Notes: a model not told the origin generated them from the letters alone. DNA of 16,063 nt from Bacillota bacterium (GCA_030526765.1 JAUNCB010000003.1:1-16063); one strand, 5' to 3'; numbered from the stretch's first letter, positions 7,080 to 13,766 are shown. Numbers and translations are program-made.

Positions 7080-7802
7080 ATGGCAACACCTCATATTAAC
7101 GCAAAAGACAATGATTTCGCAAAAACCGTTCTGATGCCCGGGGATCCTCTTCGTGCAAAATTCATTGCGGAAACATTTCTGGAGGATGCAGTGCAGGTAA
7201 ACAGCGTGCGCGGCATTCTGGGCTACACAGGCACATATAAAGGCAAAAAAGTTTCTGTAATGGCAAGCGGCATGGGCTGCCCTTCCATCGGCATCTACAG
7301 CTATGAGCTGTTTGCATTCTACGGTGTGGAAAACATCATCCGTATCGGCTCTGCAGGTGCGATTACAGAAAAATTGAAAATCAGAGACATTGTTGCAGGC
7401 ATCGGCTCCAACACAAACTCCAACTTTGCAGACCAGTACGGTATGCCCGGCACACTGGCACCTACAGCAGACTACACACTGCTTTCCACAGCAGTGGATG
7501 CTGCAAAGGAAAAAGGCATTGATATGAAGGTTGGTAACCTTCTCTGCTCCGATACCTTCTACAGCGAAGGCGGTAAGGAAGAAACCATCATGTGGTCCAA
7601 AATGGGCACAATGGCAGTAGAAATGGAATCCACAGCCCTGTATCTGACAGCGGCAAGACTGGGCAAGCGTGCGCTGGCTCTGGTTACCATTTCCGACCAC
7701 CTGATCACAGGGGAAGAAACCACAGCAGAGGAACGCCAGAACTCCTTCACACAGATGATGGAGATCGCTCTGGAAACAGCAGTGAAAATGTACGACAAAT
7801 AA
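7080..7802 (+). CDS. deoD: Purine-nucleoside phosphorylase, DeoD type
   Basis: 240 aa, full length for the hexameric bacterial PNP, which splits purine (deoxy)ribonucleosides with phosphate into base and (deoxy)ribose-1-phosphate in nucleoside salvage. Family motifs are in place: TPHINAK at the N-terminus (H5), MPGDPLRAKFIAE (R25), R44, GMGCPSIGIYSYELF, RIGSAGAI (R88, S91), VEMES (E181, E183) and TISDHLITGEE with catalytic D206. SD TAAGGAGG lies 10 bases before the ATG. It has its own promoter and terminator, so it is a single-gene transcription unit. Codon use is of the highly biased type seen in nhaC and the CofE-like gene. No neighbouring deoxyribose genes are visible. Confidence 0.97.
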   Translation: MATPHINAKDNDFAKTVLMPGDPLRAKFIAETFLEDAVQVNSVRGILGYTGTYKGKKVSVMASGMGCPSIGIYSYELFAFYGVENIIRIGSAGAITEKLKIRDIVAGIGSNTNSNFADQYGMPGTLAPTADYTLLSTAVDAAKEKGIDMKVGNLLCSDTFYSEGGKEETIMWSKMGTMAVEMESTALYLTAARLGKRALALVTISDHLITGEETTAEERQNSFTQMMEIALETAVKMYDK

Positions 7803-7813
7803 GAACACGGCGG

Positions 7814-7846
7814 GCGGGCATTCTATAACGGGATGCCTGCTTTTTT
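7814..7846 (+). terminator. Intrinsic terminator of deoD
   Basis: GCGGGCATTC (7814-7823) pairs with GGATGCCTGC (7831-7840) through two G-U wobbles, followed by TTTTTT. Confidence 0.87.
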
Positions 7847-7901
7847 GCGAAAACATTATGGGGTGTATAAGATATTTTTATGGACAACGGGGGCGTGATT
7901 A

Positions 7902-7931
7902 TTGACAAAGGGGAGCGTTTCTTGATAGAAT
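7902..7931 (+). promoter_or_regulatory. Strong promoter of the CofE-like gene
   Basis: A perfect TTGACA (7902-7907), an 18-base spacer and TAGAAT (7926-7931), with TG one base upstream of the -10. Start near 7938. Confidence 0.8.
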
Positions 7932-7937
7932 GAAAGC

Positions 7938-8030
7938 GTCAGCGGTGATTTGTTTCACCGCCCGTAAATACTGGATTTTTAAGGCTTCAGAGCAGGCGAA
8001 GTGCCTGTGAGAAATAAATGTTTGTTTCAG
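7938..8030 (+). promoter_or_regulatory. Structured 5' leader of the CofE-like gene, unassigned
   Basis: The roughly 105-base leader holds a clean hairpin GCGGTGA-TTTGTT-TCACCGC (7942-7961), then a second possible hairpin around CAGGC-GAAGT-GCCTG (about 7993-8007) or the overlapping AGGCTTC/GAAGTGCCT pairing. There is no U-tract terminator and no exposed sequestration of the SD (CAGGAGG before 8044). It matches no riboswitch class I recognise; it may only stabilise the mRNA. Confidence 0.35.
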
Positions 8031-8043
8031 GAGGTTTTACACT

Positions 8044-9225
8044 ATGGCAGGAACAATTTCCAGAGGTATTAAAGCACCCATCGTTCGCGAAGGCGACGAT
8101 ATCGTTAAAATCGTAGCGGATTCTGTTCTGGCAGCGGCAGAGCAGGATGGCTTCCAGCTGCAGGAAAGAGACGTTATTGCTGTAACAGAGGCAGTTGTTG
8201 CCCGTGCAGCAGGGAACTATGCAAAAACAGAAGACATTGCAGCAGATGTAAAGGCAAAGCTGGGCGGTGAAACGGTTGGTGTTGTATTCCCCATCCTCAG
8301 CAGAAACCGTTTTGCGATCTGTCTGAGAGGTATCGCAAAGGGCGCAAAAAAGGTCGTTCTGATGCTGAGCTACCCCTCTGATGAAGTGGGCAACCACCTG
8401 TTTGATATGGATCTGCTGGATGAAAGCGGCGTAAATCCCTACACAGATGTACTGTCTCTGGAGGATTACCGCAAGGCATTTGGCTACATCAAGCACCCCT
8501 TCACAGGCGTTGACTATGTAGAATACTACAAAGGCCTGATCGAAGAAGAAGGCGCAGAAGCAGAGATCGTATTCGCAAACCATGCAGAAGCGATCGTAAA
8601 ATACACAAAGAACGTACTGTGCTGTGACATTCACTCCAGAGAACGTTCCAGACGCCGCATTCTGGCTAAGGGCGGCGAAACAGTTCTGACACTGGCAGAT
8701 ATTCTGAACGCACCCGTAAACGGCAGCGGCTACAATGCAGAATATGGTCTTCTGGGCTCCAATAAAGCAACAGAAGGCACAGTAAAGCTGTTCCCCAACA
8801 ATGCACAGGAAGTGGCAGAAAATATCCAGAAGGAAATTCTGGCACGCACAGGCGTAAAGGTGGAAGCGATGATCTACGGTGACGGCGCATTCAAGGATCC
8901 TGTTGGCAAGATCTGGGAACTGGCTGACCCCGTTGTAGGCGCAGGCTATACAGACGGTCTGATCGGTCTGCCCAACGAACTGAAACTGAAATATCTGGCA
9001 GATAACGACTTTGCAAACCTGAGCGGTGAAGCACTGGCAGATGCTATCAAGGCAGCGATCAAGGAAAAAGAAGGCGATCTGAAGGGCAACATGGCTTCCG
9101 AGGGTACAACACCCCGCCGCCTGACAGACCTGATCGGTTCCCTGTGCGACCTGACAAGCGGTTCCGGTGATAAGGGTACACCTATCGTTCTGGTTCAGAA
9201 TTATTTCAACAACTTTGCAAACTAA
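8044..9225 (+). CDS. CofE-like protein (coenzyme F420-0:L-glutamate ligase family), role unknown
   Basis: 393 aa. The N-terminal half has the CofE/FbiB ligase signature ERDVIAVTEAVVARAAGN (about 41-58), where CofE has its 'vvv.ekivS.aEG' segment. The middle has LCCDIHSRER (192-201), and the C-terminal half has YGDGAFKDPVGKIWELADP (278-296), ELKLKYLADNDFANLSGE, and a very regular TTPRRLTDLIGSLCDLTSGS tail. CofE adds gamma-linked glutamates to coenzyme F420-0 with GTP; it is about 250 aa, so this form is clearly longer. No other F420 biosynthesis gene (CofC, CofD, CofG/H) is in the window, and the organism type is not a known F420 maker, so the substrate may differ. It has a strong promoter, a good SD and highly biased codons, which suggests abundant protein. 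Family call fairly sure, function not. Confidence 0.8.
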   Translation: MAGTISRGIKAPIVREGDDIVKIVADSVLAAAEQDGFQLQERDVIAVTEAVVARAAGNYAKTEDIAADVKAKLGGETVGVVFPILSRNRFAICLRGIAKGAKKVVLMLSYPSDEVGNHLFDMDLLDESGVNPYTDVLSLEDYRKAFGYIKHPFTGVDYVEYYKGLIEEEGAEAEIVFANHAEAIVKYTKNVLCCDIHSRERSRRRILAKGGETVLTLADILNAPVNGSGYNAEYGLLGSNKATEGTVKLFPNNAQEVAENIQKEILARTGVKVEAMIYGDGAFKDPVGKIWELADPVVGAGYTDGLIGLPNELKLKYLADNDFANLSGEALADAIKAAIKEKEGDLKGNMASEGTTPRRLTDLIGSLCDLTSGSGDKGTPIVLVQNYFNNFAN

Positions 9226-9227
9226 AA

Positions 9228-9359
9228 GCCGTGCAAATTTGCAGAGAAAGGGCAGGAGGAAAATTTATTTTCATCTCTGACATTTCATGCAAATTTATAG
9301 GGCGCCAGCCCCAATGAATAAAATGGCGCAAAGCGACATTTTATGAATGAAGGCACGGC
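9228..9359. repeat. 132-bp structured intergenic element with nested inverted repeats (candidate small RNA or MITE-like repeat)
   Basis: The ends are complementary: GCCGTGC (9228-9234) and GCACGGC (9353-9359). Inside, AAATTTGCA (9235-9243) pairs perfectly with TGCAAATTT (9288-9296), enclosing GAGA/TCTC (9244-9247/9274-9277) and GAAAA-TTTA-TTTTC (9259-9272). Next come GGGC-GCCA-GCCC (9300-9311) and ATAAAATG (9318-9325) with CATTTTAT (9337-9344), capped by CGC-AAA-GCG. The whole folds as a closed multi-arm junction. It begins two bases after the CofE-like stop and ends before the shared terminator. No coding frame and no clear target-site duplication. I do not recognise it as a named family. 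Confidence 0.6.
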
Positions 9360-9379
9360 GTATTTGAAAACGAGTATCA

Positions 9380-9410
9380 AAAAAGGAGTGTCATAAGACA
9401 CTCCTTTTTA
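9380..9410. terminator. Bidirectional terminator between the CofE-like gene and folT
   Basis: AAAAAGGAGTGTC (9380-9392), loop ATAA, GACACTCCTTTTT (9397-9409): a perfect 13-bp stem with A- and T-runs on either side, working for both convergent units. Confidence 0.92.
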
Positions 9411-9917
9411 TATTGCTTTTTTCAGCTGAGGAACATACTTTGCCAGCAGTCGGATCACAATGATTTCTACTACAGTCATACCCACTGCCTGTCCCAGTCT
9501 GGGGATCATGGTAGGCAGAAAGGGTGTGCCATAGAGAATGGACAGCCATTTGGTATTCAGCAAAATGGTGCCCACGATCTCGGAAAACAGCACAGCGCCC
9601 AGAATATGGGGCATATCCTGTTTTTGATACAGGAAGAAGCCGTAGCCGAAGGCTGTGATAAAGGCTGTCAGCGTAAAGCCTGGAAAGAATACACCGCTGG
9701 GAAAGAGAGTTGCCCCGATCAGATCGGCGATCACCCCTGTCAGCCCTGCGCCCAGAGGCCCCAACAGCATACCTGCCAGCGCAATCGGCACAAAGGCAAA
9801 ACCAATCTTCAGATTCCAGAGATTGATGGAAAGAAAGCGGGAAAGCACGATCTGCACCGCTGCCAGCATTGCCATCAGTACCAGCCGATGGGTACGGCTG
9901 ATTTTCTTTTCGGACAT
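9408..9917 (-). CDS. folT: Folate ECF transporter S component (FolT family)
   Basis: 169 aa, five to six membrane helices. This is the substrate-binding subunit of an energy-coupling-factor transporter; it binds folate and docks on the shared EcfA/A'/T module, which is not in this window. Visible features are the N-terminal MAMLAAVQ segment (the small-residue AxxxA-like motif that contacts EcfT), the IGFAFVPIALAGMLLGP and FPSGVFFPGFTLTA stretches typical of the FolT subgroup, and NTKWLSILYG...PR with R140. The start at 9917 follows AGGAGG with a 7-base spacer; an in-frame extension upstream runs through the riboswitch leader and is not real. The THF riboswitch in its leader independently supports a folate substrate. 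Confidence 0.93.
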   Translation of the reverse strand: MSEKKISRTHRLVLMAMLAAVQIVLSRFLSINLWNLKIGFAFVPIALAGMLLGPLGAGLTGVIADLIGATLFPSGVFFPGFTLTAFITAFGYGFFLYQKQDMPHILGAVLFSEIVGTILLNTKWLSILYGTPFLPTMIPRLGQAVGMTVVEIIVIRLLAKYVPQLKKAI

Positions 9918-9924
9918 GAAAAAA

Positions 9925-9991
9925 CCTCCTTTTTCATTTTTACCATAGAAACAGGAGGGCTTTTTTGTTTGAGAAAAACAAATCGCCCCTC
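9925..9991 (-). promoter_or_regulatory. Candidate SD/anti-SD switch in the folT leader
   Basis: Reading the minus strand, three segments can pair in exclusive ways: GAGGGGC (9991-9985), GCCCTC/CCTCCT (9960-9953) and the SD AGGAGG (9930-9925). CCTCCT can mask the SD over a loop of about 22 bases, or be taken up by GAGGGGC in a hairpin that also pairs TTTGTTT with AAACAAA. That is the build of a translational expression platform. The pairings are seen; the regulatory role is inferred. Confidence 0.45.
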
Positions 9992-10082
9992 TATTATCAC
10001 ACGCAAATACCACCTGTACAACAGGTCTGGCTGTAAGGATAATAAAGAGGCGAAACACTTCATCTTCATTATGAAACAGCGG

Positions 10083-10178
10083 GATGCGGGTTCTGCATCG
10101 CAAAAGGACACGCCTTTTTTCGTTCCGATGACAACTCCCCGTCCACCGGACACTTCACGCGCAAAACTCTACTCTGTG
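10083..10178 (-). promoter_or_regulatory. Tetrahydrofolate (THF) riboswitch
   Basis: On the minus strand the leader shows the THF-I conserved blocks in order: CAGAGTAG (10176-10169), GCGCGTGAAGTG, CCGGTGGA, GGGGAGTTGTC, then CGGAACGAA, and a 3' segment TTTTGCGATGCAGAACC. Pairings fit: CCGGTG with CATCGG, AAAAGG with CCTTTT, and GTTTTGC with GCAGAAC (one G-U) closing the domain. A competing hairpin GATGC-AGAACCC-GCATC at the 3' end would break the closing stem and could be part of the switch. THF riboswitches lower expression of folate transport and synthesis genes when reduced folates are plentiful, and folT lies next. Confidence 0.9.
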
Positions 10179-10187
10179 TATTTGCAT

Positions 10188-10206
10188 AAAAAGGAATCTC
10201 CTTTTT
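10188..10206 (-). terminator. Weak hairpin after the 192-aa gene
   Basis: On the minus strand AAAAAGGA-GAT-TCCTTTTT is a self-complementary A/T-rich stem that could end transcription of the gene at 10252-10830. Its GC content is low and it overlaps the predicted start of the folT transcript, so it is uncertain. Confidence 0.35.
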
Positions 10207-10215
10207 ACAGGTTTT

Positions 10216-10244
10216 ATTCTAGCATTGTTTTCTGCCGCCGTAAA
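10216..10244 (-). promoter_or_regulatory. Promoter of the THF riboswitch-folT transcript
   Basis: Minus strand TTTACG (10244-10239), 17-base spacer, TAGAAT (10221-10216). Start would be near 10209, about 30 bases before the riboswitch. Confidence 0.6.
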
Positions 10245-10251
10245 GGAAAAC

Positions 10252-10830
10252 TTATTTCTGCGGGATAAAGGTGCGCAGGAACTGATATTTGGAATCAAAG
10301 GAGCCGGCCAAGAGGATCTTATCCGCCCCAACACCGTATTCCTTGGTCAGCTTACCGAAAAGGCGGTCGCTTTCCATAAAGCCGCCTTCCAGAAAGCAGA
10401 AGCAGGCTGCAAAGGAGCCTTCCCCGATCTGAGAGAAATCCTTTTCCTCAAAGGAGCGAATGGTATATTCGGGGCCGGGATTCAGCTTTGCCACCAGCTC
10501 GGGCAGGTCGAAATCCAGATGCAGGAAGCCCTGAGAGCAGTAATACATGGCAAGGATAAAATCAAAGAGATCATCCTCTGTGGCAAAATGCAGGGAATAA
10601 TCCGCAGGGCGTTCTGTATCGCCCGTATAGCAGGAAAACCAGGGTGCCTGGGGTGCCAGAAAGGATGTGATATACAGCTTTTTGGTCAGAGGCTCTGCCG
10701 TATTGACCGCAAAAACCAGTGTGTTTGTTGTGGATTTATTGATGACGGGCAGTTTGTGTTTTTTCGCCTTTGCCAGAAGGGATTCCGATGCGCCGAAAAA
10801 ACGAATGCCGTCTGTATGAAAACCGAGCAT
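10252..10830 (-). CDS. Hypothetical protein, 192 aa
   Basis: I do not recognise the family. The protein has no signal peptide and no membrane helix, so it is probably cytoplasmic. It has a Leu/Lys-rich N-terminus (MLGFHTDGIRFFGASESLLA), a central acidic and aromatic part (FATEDDLFDFILAMYYC), and a C-terminal GADKILLAGSFDSKYQFLR stretch. The start at 10830 has SD AAGGAG with 7 bases of spacing, and a recognisable promoter lies upstream, so it is a genuine expressed gene. It is followed by the folT unit on the same strand, but folT has its own promoter and riboswitch, so the two are not necessarily functionally linked. The divergent suf operon shares the upstream region. Confidence 0.72.
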   Translation of the reverse strand: MLGFHTDGIRFFGASESLLAKAKKHKLPVINKSTTNTLVFAVNTAEPLTKKLYITSFLAPQAPWFSCYTGDTERPADYSLHFATEDDLFDFILAMYYCSQGFLHLDFDLPELVAKLNPGPEYTIRSFEEKDFSQIGEGSFAACFCFLEGGFMESDRLFGKLTKEYGVGADKILLAGSFDSKYQFLRTFIPQK

Positions 10831-10873
10831 AAGATTTCTCCTTTTCTTCAGAAAATTTCAATTTACTGTGATA

Positions 10874-10902
10874 ACTTTACCATATCCGTGAAATCCTTTC
10901 AA
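10874..10902 (-). promoter_or_regulatory. Promoter of the 192-aa hypothetical gene
   Basis: Minus strand TTGAAA (10902-10897), 17-base spacer, TAAAGT (10879-10874) preceded by TGG (extended -10). Confidence 0.62.
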
Positions 10903-10961
10903 GAGAAAGGCTTTTATTCCTTATTTTTGCCGCCGAAAGGGAGGCGGAACGGGCAAAAACA

Positions 10962-10991
10962 TTGACAGTTTGTGGGGTTCGGCGGTATAAT
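10962..10991 (+). promoter_or_regulatory. Strong promoter of the sufCB operon
   Basis: Consensus TTGACA (10962-10967) and TATAAT (10986-10991), 18 bases apart. The start near 10998 leaves a leader of about 100 bases, A/T-rich, with only weak hairpins such as CATTTT/AAAATG; I see no known riboswitch or clear IscR-type operator in it. Confidence 0.87.
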
Positions 10992-11097
10992 CTAAGTTAG
11001 CGTTTTCTGTCATTTTTTAGAAAGTCGGAAAATGCCAAAATGAGAGAGTAAGAATATTTCGAAAAGAAATCGTTCATAAAACAGGAGGAATCATACT

Positions 11098-11814
11098 ATG
11101 CTGGAACTGAAGAATATCTGCTTCTCTGCAGAGGGCAAGCAGATTCTCAACAATGTTAATCTGAGCATTGATGACAGAAAATTTATTGTAATCACAGGGC
11201 CTAACGGCAGCGGTAAGTCCACACTGGCGAAGATCATTGCCGGTATTGTGACACCTGACAGCGGCCAGATCCTGCTGGACGGACAGGATATCACAGGCAT
11301 GAGCATCACAGAAAGAGCAAGAGCAGGTATCAGCTTTGCTTTTCAGCAGCCCGTTCGTTTCAAGGGCGTAACGGTAAAGGATCTGATCACGCTGGCAAGC
11401 GGTCAGGAACTGTCCACGGCAGATGCCTGCCAGTATCTGGCGTCCGTTGGTATGTGCGCAAAGGATTATATCGACCGTGAGGTAAACAGCAGCCTGTCCG
11501 GCGGCGAGCTGAAGCGTATCGAGATCGCAACGGTTATGGCAAGAAAAACAAAACTGACTCTGTTCGATGAACCCGAAGCGGGCATCGACCTGTGGAGCTT
11601 CAAGAATCTGATCGATGTGTTTGAAAAAATGCACGAAGAGATCCAGGGCTCCATCATGATCATTTCCCATCAGGAAAGAATTCTGGACATCGCCGATCAG
11701 GTGGTGCTGCTCAGTGCAGGGGAAGTGAAGCAGATCGGCACAAAGGAAGAAGTGCTGCCCGGTCTGTTTGGTCTGGAAACAGGCTGCAGAGTTTTAATGG
11801 GAGGTAACAAATAA
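11098..11814 (+). CDS. sufC: SufC-type ABC ATPase of a minimal Fe-S cluster assembly system
   Basis: 238 aa soluble ABC ATPase that powers the SufB-type scaffold in iron-sulphur cluster assembly. Walker A GPNGSGKST (34-42), Q-loop FQQP (82-85), signature LSGGELKR (133-140), Walker B TLFDEPEAGID (154-164, with E160 of the SufC-like EPEAGID) and switch H191 are all present. No membrane partner follows; instead the SufB-like scaffold starts within its stop codon (TAATG, one-base overlap), a sign of tight coupling. SD CAGGAGG lies ahead of the ATG. The absence of sufD, sufS and sufU next to it fits the two-gene SufCB (SMS) arrangement of anaerobes rather than a full SUF operon, but genes elsewhere cannot be excluded. 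Confidence 0.92.
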   Translation: MLELKNICFSAEGKQILNNVNLSIDDRKFIVITGPNGSGKSTLAKIIAGIVTPDSGQILLDGQDITGMSITERARAGISFAFQQPVRFKGVTVKDLITLASGQELSTADACQYLASVGMCAKDYIDREVNSSLSGGELKRIEIATVMARKTKLTLFDEPEAGIDLWSFKNLIDVFEKMHEEIQGSIMIISHQERILDIADQVVLLSAGEVKQIGTKEEVLPGLFGLETGCRVLMGGNK

Positions 11815-12731
11815 TGCTGAATGACATCGTAAAAAACCTGTTGAGTGAGGTTTCCGGCATGATCCCCACCACAGGTGCATTCAATATTCGTAATAACGGC
11901 AAGAGCGAGGGCAGAAGCTCCTCCGAAAACATTGATATCGTGCCCAAGCCCAACGGAGCAGGCATTGATATTTATGTAAAGCCCTTTACAAAAAATGAAA
12001 ATGTACACATCCCTGCGCTGATCACAGCGGACGGGGTGCATGATATCGCCTACAATGATTTCCATATCGGCGAGGGTGCAGAGATCAGAATTATTGCAGG
12101 CTGCGGCATCCATAACTGCGGCTGTGACGATTCCATCCACGAAGGCATCCATCGTTTCTTCGTAGGCAAGAATGCAAAAATCATTTATGAAGAAAAACAC
12201 ATTGGCGACGGGGACGGCAACGGTAAACGCATCATCAATCCCCAGACCCATATTGAAGCAGAGGAAAATGCATATATCGAAATGGATACCGTACAGCTGA
12301 AGGGCGTGGACTCCACAAAGCGTATCTCCAGCGCGAAGCTGGCAGAGGGTGCAACCATGATCATCCGTGAAAAGATCATGACCCACGGAGATCAGTATGC
12401 GGAAACATCCTTTGATGTGGATCTGAATGGTACAGGCTCCAGCGCAAAGCTGATTTCCCGTTCCGTAGCAAAGGACAATTCCAGACAGCTGTTCCGCTCC
12501 AAGATCAACGGCAATGCAGACTGCTATGGTCATTCCGAATGTGATGCGATCATCATGGATAACGGCATTGTGGCGGCAGAGCCTGAAATTACAGCAAACC
12601 ATGTGGATGCTTCTCTGATCCATGAGGCTGCCATCGGCAAGATCGCAGGGGATCAGCTGACAAAGCTGATGACACTGGGGCTGACTGAGGATGAAGCGGA
12701 AGCGCAGATCATCAACGGCTTCCTGAAATAA
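11814..12731 (+). CDS. sufB: Short SufB/SufD-family Fe-S scaffold protein (SmsB-like)
   Basis: 305 aa, well below the roughly 450-470 aa of SufB. The C-terminal part keeps the SufB core: CYGHSECDAIIMDN, where C243 matches the essential scaffold cysteine of SufB, and IHEAAIGKIAGDQLTKLMTLG, where E271 matches the essential glutamate after the His; the end is TEDEAEAQIINGFLK. The N-terminal part has extra cysteines AGCGIHNCGC (C97, C102, C104), possibly a further cluster-binding site. In minimal systems one such protein probably forms a homodimer in place of the SufB-SufD heterodimer. Read with SufC it forms a two-gene cluster assembly unit. The ATG overlaps the sufC stop by one base. Confidence 0.9.
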   Translation: MLNDIVKNLLSEVSGMIPTTGAFNIRNNGKSEGRSSSENIDIVPKPNGAGIDIYVKPFTKNENVHIPALITADGVHDIAYNDFHIGEGAEIRIIAGCGIHNCGCDDSIHEGIHRFFVGKNAKIIYEEKHIGDGDGNGKRIINPQTHIEAEENAYIEMDTVQLKGVDSTKRISSAKLAEGATMIIREKIMTHGDQYAETSFDVDLNGTGSSAKLISRSVAKDNSRQLFRSKINGNADCYGHSECDAIIMDNGIVAAEPEITANHVDASLIHEAAIGKIAGDQLTKLMTLGLTEDEAEAQIINGFLK

Positions 12732-12753
12732 TCGCTCCGAAGGAGAGGATGAG

Positions 12754-13278
12754 ATGAGCAGTACAGTAAAAACAGAAGCCATCAGCTGGCTGAAAACGAT
12801 CCTGCTGGCAGCCGTGCTGGCAGCGGCGGTCAATTCCTTTCTGATCGTGAATGCGGAGGTGCCTACCGGCTCCATGGAAAATACCATTATGACGGGGGAT
12901 CGGATCCTTGCCCTCAGAACATCCTACTGGTTCAGCGAGCCGGAGCGGGGCGATGTTGCCGTGTTTCGCTATCCCGATGATCCCAGCGGCAAAACCCTCT
13001 ATGTAAAACGCATCATTGGTGTGGAGGGGGATACGGTCGAACTGTTTGACGGTGTGGTTTATGTGAATGGACAGGTATTGGAGGAGACCTATCTCCCCGA
13101 AGAGACCTACGGCAATTTTGGGCCTGTGACGGTTCCGGAGGACTGCTGCTTTATGCTGGGGGATAACCGAAACCATTCGCTGGATTCCCGCTACTGGGAA
13201 AACACCTTTGTACATGAGGATGAGATCCTGGGGAAGGTCGTGCTGAGATACTATAAGGGCTTCAAATGGATTTCCTGA
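12754..13278 (+). CDS. lepB: Signal peptidase I
   Basis: 174 aa, the typical size of Gram-positive type I signal peptidases, which cut signal peptides from exported proteins at the outer face of the membrane. One N-terminal membrane helix (about 14-33) is followed by the catalytic serine in PTGSMENTI (S40), the catalytic lysine in YVKRIIG (K85) and the conserved GDNRNHSLDSRYW box (136-148). All catalytic residues are present. It lies 22 bases after sufB with SD AAGGAGAGG, so it is probably in the same transcript. The functional link with Fe-S assembly is not obvious. Confidence 0.95.
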   Translation: MSSTVKTEAISWLKTILLAAVLAAAVNSFLIVNAEVPTGSMENTIMTGDRILALRTSYWFSEPERGDVAVFRYPDDPSGKTLYVKRIIGVEGDTVELFDGVVYVNGQVLEETYLPEETYGNFGPVTVPEDCCFMLGDNRNHSLDSRYWENTFVHEDEILGKVVLRYYKGFKWIS

Positions 13279-13291
13279 GGAGGACTTTAAA

Positions 13292-13753
13292 ATGGAACTG
13301 AAAATGAAAGATAAGATCATTGTAGCGGTGCTGGTGATTCTGGCAGTGGCGGTTTTCATCGGCGGCAGAATGCACGATACCAGAACCGGCTTTGAAACAG
13401 AAAAATGGGTGAATTATCAGGGCAACAGTCGTCAGCTGATGCTGAAGGATCTGGTGGATCGTACACGCTTTGCGGGTATGACAAGAGAAGAAGTGAAGGT
13501 GCTTCTGGGAGAGGCAGAGGAAGAGCAGGATGCGTTCCTGATCTACTATGCGGGCATTCCGCAGGGTCTGTTCGGCACAAAGCCTGATGCAGATGCAGAA
13601 TATCTGGTGATCGAATTTACGGATGCAGAAAAACCTGATGTGGTAACGGCTTCGGGCGTGATGACTGCAAACACACTGCCCAAGGACAGTGAATACCGTA
13701 TCAAGGGGGATGCAACCGAAAACACCGTGCTGACACCGGTGGAGAATGAATAA
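13292..13753 (+). CDS. Membrane-anchored hypothetical protein, 153 aa
   Basis: One N-terminal hydrophobic helix (about residues 8-24, IIVAVLVILAVAVFIGG) followed by a mostly polar extracellular domain, with no lipobox cysteine. The segment FAGMTREEVKVLLGEAEE (about 60-77) resembles the repeat of the SmpA/BamE-like fold, in which a Gly-Met-(T/S)-xx-(E/Q)-V turn starts a helix, but I would not name the family from that alone. SD GAGGAGG precedes the ATG. It sits 13 bases after lepB and is followed at once by the zinc-ribbon gene, so it is part of the same operon. An envelope role is plausible because of the lepB neighbour. Confidence 0.75.
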   Translation: MELKMKDKIIVAVLVILAVAVFIGGRMHDTRTGFETEKWVNYQGNSRQLMLKDLVDRTRFAGMTREEVKVLLGEAEEEQDAFLIYYAGIPQGLFGTKPDADAEYLVIEFTDAEKPDVVTASGVMTANTLPKDSEYRIKGDATENTVLTPVENE

Positions 13754-13766
13754 GGAGTGAGGCAAT

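Noticed and set aside
7056..7856. A 266-codon minus-strand frame opposite deoD
   Set aside because: No SD, no recognisable domain, Cys/Phe/His-rich; it mirrors the biased codons of deoD.
9918..10103. An N-terminal extension of folT starting at 10103
   Set aside because: It translates the THF riboswitch 3' end and leader; the ATG at 9917 has an ideal SD and gives the normal FolT length.
11697..12887. A 396-codon minus-strand frame opposite sufB
   Set aside because: Cys/His/Ile-rich product without domains, opposite a clear sufB gene with conserved motifs.
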